Source: an uncultured Clostridia bacterium
GTDB taxonomy: Bacteria; Bacillota; Clostridia; TANB77; CAG-508
Assembly (NCBI GenBank): GCA_947632605.1
Contig: CANRPX010000015.1
Span: 1 to 36,311, forward strand
Direction: 5' to 3'
DNA length: 36,311 bases
Part shown: positions 30,697 to 36,311 of the stretch, in pieces
How positions within the stretch are numbered: position 1 is the first letter of the stretch
Layout: each line of letters begins with the position of its first letter
Made by a program: the position numbers and the translations under genes
Notes under the pieces: generated by a model
Database searches by the model: none
Told to the model about the DNA's origin: nothing
What the model saw: only the letters and a program-made list of their open reading frames with translations

Positions 30697-32040
30697 TTAA
30701 TCTTCGCCAAATAATTTTTCAGTTGATTTTTTACTTTTGTAATCTTCAATAATATCATCTAAATAACCTTCTTGATAATCTGGGTCACCTTTTACATATA
30801 ACATATCTAAATCACAAATTACAATATCTCCTTTTTTCAAAGCTACATGGTTATTTGTTGGATATCTTTCATCTTCTAAAAATCCAAATATATTAAAATC
30901 ACTACTTTGAATAAAATCTGGCACTTCATTATCTTTAGTCAAAACTAATAAATTATCTTTTCTAGCATCTCCCCATATTATTCCTGCTGATTCTAATTCT
31001 TTATATATTTCTAATAATTTTTCATCTGTAATTTCAGCAGAATCTACTACACCAAAGTTAAATACTTCCAAACAACTACCATCTTTATATTTTTTTCTAA
31101 AATATGGCATCATTATTCTTGGATGATATGGAATATTAAATTTTCTTCTTCCTATACCTAATTTAACAATCTGGTCTCCTGCTTGTATAATAAAGCTTGA
31201 AGATCCACAAGATAAATAATTATATTTTTGTCCATTTGATACTGTTTGTAATATTATCTTTTTTTCATCTCTGTCTTCAGAAAGCATAAGATTTGCAAAT
31301 TCTACATCTTTAGTATGTATCGCATCATTTAGTCCAATTATTCTTTTTTGCTCACTATAAGTCAATCTTGGAATTTGACTCATGCTTACTCTTGGAGGTT
31401 TATCTATACTTATTTCATCATATAATTTTGCCCAATATGAGTAATCTTCATACTCTTTTTCAAATCCTGGAACATCTTTTAATGCTTTAATAACATCAAA
31501 AAATCCTTTTGGATTTACTCTGCCTGAAAAACCAGTTGGAAAGAATTTATCTTTTATTTCTTCAAAATTCTTTTTTAATTTTTCTCTTCCTAAATCTGTA
31601 TCTAGTAATAAAAGCACTAAAGATTCTTGATTTCTGTTACATTCTTCAAATAAAGTTTCAAATTCTTCTGCAATAAATGGTCTGCTTCCTTCTAACATAG
31701 ATAGTTCTCTAACAATATCAGAAGCATCACTATAAACCCCATAACGTACTAAAAATTTTATGCTTTTTAATATATCTTCTTTTGCTTCAGGATTTCTAGA
31801 TAAATACTTTATTGTACTTGGTGAATCTCCTGAATGACTATAAATCACTGGCCATAAATTTTTAGCTGTTTCCATTCCTTCTGGATATCTCATAAACACA
31901 TCAAGTAATTCATTTAATTCTTCTGGTTTGGAAAGCAAAGAAATCTCTGGTATTCGTTTTGCCACTTCTCTTCTTACATTTTCATTTTCTATATTTTGTA
32001 TTATTTTTTTTATGGTTTTTAATATATCTATTCTTTTCAT
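30697..32040 (-). CDS. Kinase-fold protein with helical N-terminal region (447 aa), function unknown
   Basis: Residues 1-200 are almost all helix and look like degenerate HEAT-type repeats (EVAKRIPEISLLSKPEELNE, EDILKSIKFLVRYGVYSDAS). The C-terminal half has the order of a protein-kinase-like fold. A Gly/Ser loop, YNYLSCGSSSFIIQ, is followed by a possible nucleotide-binding Lys293 in QIVKLG. A catalytic-loop look-alike IIWGDARKDNLLVL follows (Asp358, Asp362, Asn363), then a metal-binding look-alike IVICDLDMLYV (Asp410, Asp412). The W-G-D-x-R-x-D-N pattern is closer to phosphotransferase or lipopolysaccharide-kinase types than to Hanks kinases. Peptide or small-molecule phosphorylation is inferred only. 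The ATG has a weak ribosome site. It is followed 15 nt later by pepF. Confidence 0.65.
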   Translation of the reverse strand: MKRIDILKTIKKIIQNIENENVRREVAKRIPEISLLSKPEELNELLDVFMRYPEGMETAKNLWPVIYSHSGDSPSTIKYLSRNPEAKEDILKSIKFLVRYGVYSDASDIVRELSMLEGSRPFIAEEFETLFEECNRNQESLVLLLLDTDLGREKLKKNFEEIKDKFFPTGFSGRVNPKGFFDVIKALKDVPGFEKEYEDYSYWAKLYDEISIDKPPRVSMSQIPRLTYSEQKRIIGLNDAIHTKDVEFANLMLSEDRDEKKIILQTVSNGQKYNYLSCGSSSFIIQAGDQIVKLGIGRRKFNIPYHPRIMMPYFRKKYKDGSCLEVFNFGVVDSAEITDEKLLEIYKELESAGIIWGDARKDNLLVLTKDNEVPDFIQSSDFNIFGFLEDERYPTNNHVALKKGDIVICDLDMLYVKGDPDYQEGYLDDIIEDYKSKKSTEKLFGED

Positions 32041-32091
32041 TATTAAAAATTATAAAATATATTTACCTTTCTAAATTTATTTTACACCACT

Positions 32092-32121
32092 ATTTTATCA
32101 CAGTTTATTAGTATTCGGCAA
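32092..32121 (-). promoter_or_regulatory. Putative promoter of the kinase-fold/pepF pair
   Basis: Minus strand TTGCCG (32121-32116), 18-nt spacer, TAAAAT (32097-32092). It is divergent from the promoter at 32130-32157. Confidence 0.4.
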
Positions 32122-32129
32122 TAAATTTA

Positions 32130-32157
32130 TTTACTTTTTGAATTTCTGTGATATAAT
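32130..32157 (+). promoter_or_regulatory. Promoter of the DUF4364 gene
   Basis: TTTACT (32130-32135), 16-nt spacer, TG-A-TATAAT (hexamer 32152-32157). About 30 nt to the TTG start. Confidence 0.6.
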
Positions 32158-32186
32158 AACAGTACTTGTTTAAGGAGGAAATAAAA

Positions 32187-32720
32187 TTGAAATTAAATTC
32201 AGATAATCAGTCATTAGCAGAAAGTAAAATTTTACTTTTATATATATTAAATAAAGTTGGTAAACCCATATCTCATAATGAATTACTAGAATTGGTTTCT
32301 TCTATTGTAGATATGAATTATTTTTATTTTGAGCAATTTTTATTAGACTTATTAGAAGATAACTATATTTCTAAATATATGCAAGAAGATGTAGAAATCT
32401 ATGAAGTAACTGAAGAAGGAATAAAAGCAGTAAATCTTACAATAGATATTGTTCCCGGAATTTTGAAATTACAAGTAGATAGCAAATTTAAAGAAAATTT
32501 AGATAGTGTTAAAGATAAATATTCAATCTCAGCAGAATATAATCATATTTCTGAAAAAGAATTTTTAGTAAGATGCAAAGTTATAGAAAATAATACTACA
32601 ATTTTTGATTTACAAACTCATGCTGGTTCTAAAGAAGAAGCAAAAAGAATAGTTGAAAATTGGAATTCAAATGCAACTGAAATTTATCCTAAAATATTAG
32701 AAGATTTAACAAATGAATAA
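32187..32720 (+). CDS. DUF4364-family winged-helix protein (177 aa)
   Basis: The start is TTG at 32187, 8 nt after AGGAGG. An in-frame TTG at 32166 would have the ribosome site inside the gene. Residues about 10-85 form a winged-helix-like fold (SKILLLYILNKVGKPISHNE, FLLDLLEDNYISKY, YEVTEEGIKAVNL). A second alpha/beta part (about 90-177) has SAEYNHISEKEFLVRCKV and GSKEEAKRIVENW. The layout matches the DUF4364 family of Clostridia, usually described as predicted transcriptional regulators without known targets. It is a lone plus-strand gene, divergent from the kinase-fold/pepF pair, with its own promoter and a strong shared terminator. Confidence 0.8.
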   Translation: MKLNSDNQSLAESKILLLYILNKVGKPISHNELLELVSSIVDMNYFYFEQFLLDLLEDNYISKYMQEDVEIYEVTEEGIKAVNLTIDIVPGILKLQVDSKFKENLDSVKDKYSISAEYNHISEKEFLVRCKVIENNTTIFDLQTHAGSKEEAKRIVENWNSNATEIYPKILEDLTNE

Positions 32721-32770
32721 AAAAAAGCTCCAGAAAAAAGCTAATATCCATTAGCAATCTGGAGCTTTTT
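32721..32770. terminator. Bidirectional terminator between DUF4364 and the 29-aa gene
   Basis: AAAAAGCTCCAGA (32722-32734) is exactly complementary to TCTGGAGCTTTTT (32758-32770). An inner stem GCTAAT/ATTAGC (32740-32755) caps it. U-rich tails are present in both orientations. Confidence 0.85.
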
Positions 32771-32781
32771 AAATTTATTAA

Positions 32782-32871
32782 TTAGTCATCAAAATATGAA
32801 TCACTTGTATCAGCAAAAATAATGATATTTTTCATCATATTTTCAAATTTTTCATCATTATTTTCATTCAT
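32782..32871 (-). CDS. 29-aa small protein gene
   Basis: ATG at 32871 with AGAGGTGA 7 nt upstream, a good ribosome site. The peptide begins MNENNDEKFENMMKNI and ends ADTSDSYFDD: a charged N-terminus, a short hydrophobic middle (NIIIFAD) and an acidic tail. A TATAAT lies at 32933-32928 on the minus strand, with no clear -35, and the strong bidirectional terminator at 32721-32770 follows. Complete gene punctuation around such a short frame argues that it is translated. I recognise no family; a regulatory peptide or a small membrane-associated partner is possible. The rest of 32872-33047 holds this promoter region and the terminator of the next gene. Confidence 0.5.
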   Translation of the reverse strand: MNENNDEKFENMMKNIIIFADTSDSYFDD

Positions 32872-32997
32872 AATAAAATCACCTCTTGTACCTTTCTTTT
32901 TAATAAGTAATTTTATTTTGTGATTGAATTATACCATTAATCATATTTTTATTAGTGTTTTTTTTGTGAATTTTAGGCTAATTTATTGTAAACAAAT

Positions 32998-33037
32998 AAA
33001 ACCACAATTTTAAGCAAAAGCTCATCATTATGGTTTT
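32998..33037 (-). terminator. Terminator of the TrmH-family methyltransferase gene
   Basis: Minus strand AAAACCATAAT (33037-33027) pairs with ATTGTGGTTTT (33008-32998), 11 bp including one G-U pair, with an inner AGC/GCT hairpin, followed by ATTTGTTT. Confidence 0.7.
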
Positions 33038-33047
33038 ACATCATATT

Positions 33048-33842
33048 TTATTTTATTTTTCCAGTACTTCTAAAAGCTTCATAAAGGATTATACTTGTTG
33101 CAACTGCTGCATTTAAACTTTCTGTTTTACCAATCATTGGTATTTTTATTCTATCTGTTGCATCATTTAATATTTTTTCTGAAACACCATTTGCTTCGTT
33201 TCCAATTACAATAGCTGATTTTGAATAATTTACATCATATATACTTTTTTCTGTTTTTAAATCTGTTGCATAAACTTTTATTTTATGTTTTTTAAATTCT
33301 TTTATTGTTTTTGATAAATCTTCTACTTCTACTATTTTAACTCTATAAATTGCACCCATTGTAGATCTTACAACTTTAGGATTATAAATATCTGCAGAAC
33401 CTTTAGAAACTATAATTTGTTTAATATTCAAGCTATCTGCTGTTCTTAATATTGTTCCCATATTACCAGGATCTTGGATATTGTCTAAAACTAAAAATAT
33501 ATTTTCTTTATAATTAATTTCTTTTTCATTATTTTCTGGTTTCTCTAAAATAGCCATTATTCCTTGAGGATTTACAACATCTGTTATTGAATTAAATACT
33601 TTTTCTGAAACATATATACAATCAAGTTTTGCGATTTCATACATTAAACTACTTGGAATGTTTCCTTGATTTTTACAATCATCACAAATAATGATAGATT
33701 TTATTTTTGCTTTTTCTATTAAAGCTTCTTCTATCATTTTTATTCCTTCTACAATGAATTCTTTAGATTCTTCTCTATACTTTTTTTCTTTAAGCTTTTT
33801 AATATGCTTTATGGTTTCATTATCTTTACTTGTAATTGTCAT
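33048..33842 (-). CDS. TrmH/SpoU-family RNA 2'-O-methyltransferase (264 aa)
   Basis: An N-terminal substrate-binding domain (about 1-95; ITSKDNETIKHIKKLKEKKY and then KEFIVEGIKMIEEA) and a C-terminal SPOUT knot (about 110-264). The knot has LDNIQDPGNMGTILRTADSL (motif 1, catalytic Asn/Arg), AIVIGNEANGVSEKIL (motif 2) and IKIPMIGKTESLNAAVATSI (motif 3). This two-domain form resembles B. subtilis YsgA and E. coli RlmB; the modified rRNA or tRNA position cannot be told. The ATG at 33842 is chosen for AAGGTG 6 nt upstream; the in-frame TTG at 33860 would include that ribosome site. Its terminator is at 32998-33037. Confidence 0.9.
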   Translation of the reverse strand: MTITSKDNETIKHIKKLKEKKYREESKEFIVEGIKMIEEALIEKAKIKSIIICDDCKNQGNIPSSLMYEIAKLDCIYVSEKVFNSITDVVNPQGIMAILEKPENNEKEINYKENIFLVLDNIQDPGNMGTILRTADSLNIKQIIVSKGSADIYNPKVVRSTMGAIYRVKIVEVEDLSKTIKEFKKHKIKVYATDLKTEKSIYDVNYSKSAIVIGNEANGVSEKILNDATDRIKIPMIGKTESLNAAVATSIILYEAFRSTGKIK

Positions 33843-33929
33843 AAATTTCACCTTTTCCAAAATATAAAATCTTATATTATTATTTTATATTTTAATATTT
33901 TTTATTCCATTTATCAATGTAAACAATAT

Positions 33930-36311
33930 TTACAGTTTTTCTAGAAATTCCTTACATTCTCCTAAAATATTTTTCAAATTTGATAATTTAAAAGTAATAT
34001 ACGGTTCTTTAGAAGGAGAAAATTTTATTCTATTTCTATATGTTTTCATTAATTTATCAACAACATCTATATTAAACTTACTATTATCAAAATAAAATAC
34101 AATATTTTCCCTTTTTTGAGCAATCTTTAAAATATATTTTTCTCTTGCTAAATTTTTAATTCTAGCAATATCAAGTAAATTTTCTACTTCATAAGGCATT
34201 GCACCATATCTATCAATGATTTCATCTGTTACGTTTTGTATATCTTCTTCTGTTTTGCATAAAGCTATATTTTGATAAACTTCAATTTTTAAAGAAGAAT
34301 TTTCAATATAATCTTCTGGTATATAACTTGTAACATCAAGGTCTATTTGAACATCTACTTCTTCTATTACTTCTTCACCTTTTATTTCTTTAACAACTTG
34401 ATTTAACAATTCGCAATACATATCATATCCTATTTGTTCCATGTGTCCATGCTGAATTTCACCCATTAAACTTCCTGCACCACGAATTTCTAAATCTCTC
34501 ATTGCTATCTTAAAACCTGAGCCAAATTCAGTAAATTCTTTTATTGCTTTTAACCTTTTATCTGCTACTTCACTTAAAGATTTATCTCTTCTATATGTTA
34601 TATATGCATAAGCTTGTTTATCTGAACGTCCAACTCTTCCTCTTATTTGATAAAGTTGTGCTAATCCTAATCTATCTGCATTTTCAACGATTATAGTATT
34701 TGCATTTGGTATATCAATTCCTGATTCTAAAATAGTTGTACAAACTAAAACATTACATTTTTCATCAACAAAATTTTGCATAATATTTTCAAGTTCAGTA
34801 CCACTCATTTTACCATGTGCGTATTCTACTTTTGCTTCATTTACTAATTCATTTATTTCTAAAGCTTTTTTCTCAATTCCTTCAACATTATTATATAAAT
34901 AAAATACCTGTCCTCCTCTTTCTAATTCTTTTGTAATTGCTTCTTTCACAACTTCTTTATCATATTCTAATACATAAGTTTGTACAGGTTTTCTATTTTG
35001 TGGTGGTTCATATATAACAGACATATCTCTCATTCCTACAATAGACATGTGCAAAGTTCTTGGAATTGGTGTAGCTGTCATTGTAAGAACATCTATACTA
35101 TTTTTAAGTTCCTTAATCTTTTCTTTTGCTTTTACTCCAAATCTATGTTCTTCATCTATGATTAATAATCCTAGATTTTTATATTTTACATCTTGACTTA
35201 AAATTCTGTGTGTTCCAATTAATATATCTATTTCTCCAAGCTCTAATTTTTTTAAAATTTCTTCTTGCTCTTTTTTTGTTCTAAATCTATTTAATAGTTC
35301 TATTCTTATTGGATATTCTTGCATTCTATTTTTAAATTCTTCATATTGTTGTCTTGCTAAAACTGTTGTTGGAACTAAATAAACAACTTGTTTTTGATCC
35401 ATTACAGCTTTAAAAGCTGCACGAATTGCAACTTCAGTTTTACCATATCCAACATCTCCACAAAGCAATCTATCCATTGGCTTTGGTTTTTCCATATCTT
35501 TTTTTACTTCTTCTATACATCTTAATTGGTCATCTGTTTCAACATATTTAAAGCTATCTTCAAATTCTTGTTGCCAAGGTGTATCTTTTGAAAAAGCAAA
35601 ACCTTCCATCTTTTGTCTTTTAGCATATAGTTCTACTAATTCTTCAGCAACTTCTCTTAAATTATTCTTTACTTTTGCCTTTGTTCTATCCCAATCTTTT
35701 GAGCCTAATTTATTTAGTTTTGGACCAATTTTTTCTGGACCTACATATTTTCTAATATTATCCAAAGAATTAGTAGGAATATATAAAATATCATCACCTT
35801 TGTATTTTATTTTTATATAATCTTTTGTAATTCCATCGGCTTTTATTGTATTTACACCCAAAAATTGACCTATACCATGTGCCTTATGAACAACATAATC
35901 TCCTTCTTTTAAATCTGAAAATACTGTAATAGCCTCAGCATTTTTAAAAGTAGATGAAACTTTTAATCTTTTTTCTGGTTTTGCTTCAAATATATCTTCA
36001 GTTGAAATTACTAAAAGATTTGCATCAAAAAATTCAAAGCCCGTAGAAAAAGCTCCTGGTGTGATGTTTACCACACCAAGAGTTAAGTCATCTTCTAAAA
36101 AATCTGCATATATATTTGGTATATTTTTTTCTAATAATAATGTAGATAATTTTCTACAATTTTCCGTGCTTCCGCCTAGAATTACTGTTTGTTTTCCTCT
36201 TTTAATTGCTTCTTGTAGTTCCTGAAACAGTAAATCCATTGAACTACGAAAAAAGTTGACCTCCCTATAGCTAAAGCTATATCCGTTTCTTTTTGCATGC
36301 ATACTTTGTTT
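33930..36311 (-). CDS. mfd: Transcription-repair coupling factor Mfd, C-terminal two thirds (cut by window edge)
   Basis: Frame open to the right edge; about 793 codons of an expected 1100-1200 are visible. Numbering from the visible Met at 36302, there is the end of the N-terminal damage-recognition part and then the RNA-polymerase-interacting (CarD-like) domain at about 128-200 (LKEGDYVVHKAHGIGQFLGV). The RecG-like translocase follows: Walker A GDVGYGKTE (282-290), DEEH box (383-386), TMTATPIPRTLH and RGRVGRSDKQAYAYITYRRD. The TRCF C-terminal domain runs from about 650 to the end. Mfd removes stalled RNA polymerase and recruits UvrA. The 3' end is intact, with 87 nt to the next gene's start. 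Confidence 0.96.
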   Translation of the reverse strand, partial: KQSMHAKRNGYSFSYREVNFFRSSMDLLFQELQEAIKRGKQTVILGGSTENCRKLSTLLLEKNIPNIYADFLEDDLTLGVVNITPGAFSTGFEFFDANLLVISTEDIFEAKPEKRLKVSSTFKNAEAITVFSDLKEGDYVVHKAHGIGQFLGVNTIKADGITKDYIKIKYKGDDILYIPTNSLDNIRKYVGPEKIGPKLNKLGSKDWDRTKAKVKNNLREVAEELVELYAKRQKMEGFAFSKDTPWQQEFEDSFKYVETDDQLRCIEEVKKDMEKPKPMDRLLCGDVGYGKTEVAIRAAFKAVMDQKQVVYLVPTTVLARQQYEEFKNRMQEYPIRIELLNRFRTKKEQEEILKKLELGEIDILIGTHRILSQDVKYKNLGLLIIDEEHRFGVKAKEKIKELKNSIDVLTMTATPIPRTLHMSIVGMRDMSVIYEPPQNRKPVQTYVLEYDKEVVKEAITKELERGGQVFYLYNNVEGIEKKALEINELVNEAKVEYAHGKMSGTELENIMQNFVDEKCNVLVCTTILESGIDIPNANTIIVENADRLGLAQLYQIRGRVGRSDKQAYAYITYRRDKSLSEVADKRLKAIKEFTEFGSGFKIAMRDLEIRGAGSLMGEIQHGHMEQIGYDMYCELLNQVVKEIKGEEVIEEVDVQIDLDVTSYIPEDYIENSSLKIEVYQNIALCKTEEDIQNVTDEIIDRYGAMPYEVENLLDIARIKNLAREKYILKIAQKRENIVFYFDNSKFNIDVVDKLMKTYRNRIKFSPSKEPYITFKLSNLKNILGECKEFLEKL

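Overview
The window looks like the chromosome of an anaerobic, very low-GC member of the Firmicutes, most likely Clostridia. Three things point there. The housekeeping genes are Firmicutes types: Mini-RNase III, RbgA/YlqF, the IreB-RuvX-DUF1292 block, a DUF4364 protein, and OmpR/PhoR-type two-component genes. Fermentative pyruvate formate-lyase sits next to its activase. Shine-Dalgarno sites are strong (GGAGG) and TTG or GTG starts are frequent. No species call is made. Base composition was judged by eye, not computed.

Region 1 (1-4400) is accessory. A type II toxin-antitoxin pair is cut by the left edge, with a gene remnant behind it. Then comes a plus-strand cassette: a shortened FtsX-like membrane protein, a signal-peptide protein of unknown family (153 aa), a 12-bp stem terminator, a MacB/LolD-type ABC ATPase, its FtsX-like permease, and a free-standing protein resembling the DNA-binding domain of Spo0A. 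A tRNA-Glu gene has its 3' end facing this block. Region 2 (4400-7300) holds tRNA-Glu, mrnC and rbgA, a decayed BRO/KilA-N-type phage antirepressor gene and a GNAT acetyltransferase.

Region 3 (7300-11400) is a two-gene sensory operon: a hybrid histidine kinase with two receiver domains, followed by a membrane-anchored solute-binding protein and no ABC permease. Region 4 (11500-17700) is one long minus-strand gene run. It goes from a small VirB2/TrbC-like membrane protein, through a CpaE/MinD-like protein with a long acidic repeat tract and a GAF plus degenerate GGDEF protein, into ireB-ruvX-DUF1292 and a four-helix membrane protein.

Region 5 (17800-24500) is mostly housekeeping: a PLP enzyme of the YnbB/methionine gamma-lyase-like family, a cyclophilin lipoprotein, TrmL, Maf, and pflB-pflA on the plus strand. 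Region 6 (24500-28900) contains a class D-like sortase with an adjacent thioester/Cna-B-like surface protein that ends directly at LPVTG, then a two-component system. Region 7 (28900-36311) carries oligoendopeptidase F, an unusual kinase-fold protein, DUF4364, a 29-aa gene, a TrmH-family methyltransferase and the 3' part of mfd.

The best candidates for undescribed biology are the 633-4272 cassette (an export or toxin-like system with its own Spo0A-C-like regulator), the VirB2-like/CpaE-like/degenerate-GGDEF operon, the kinase-fold protein at 30697-32040, and the tail-less sortase substrate.
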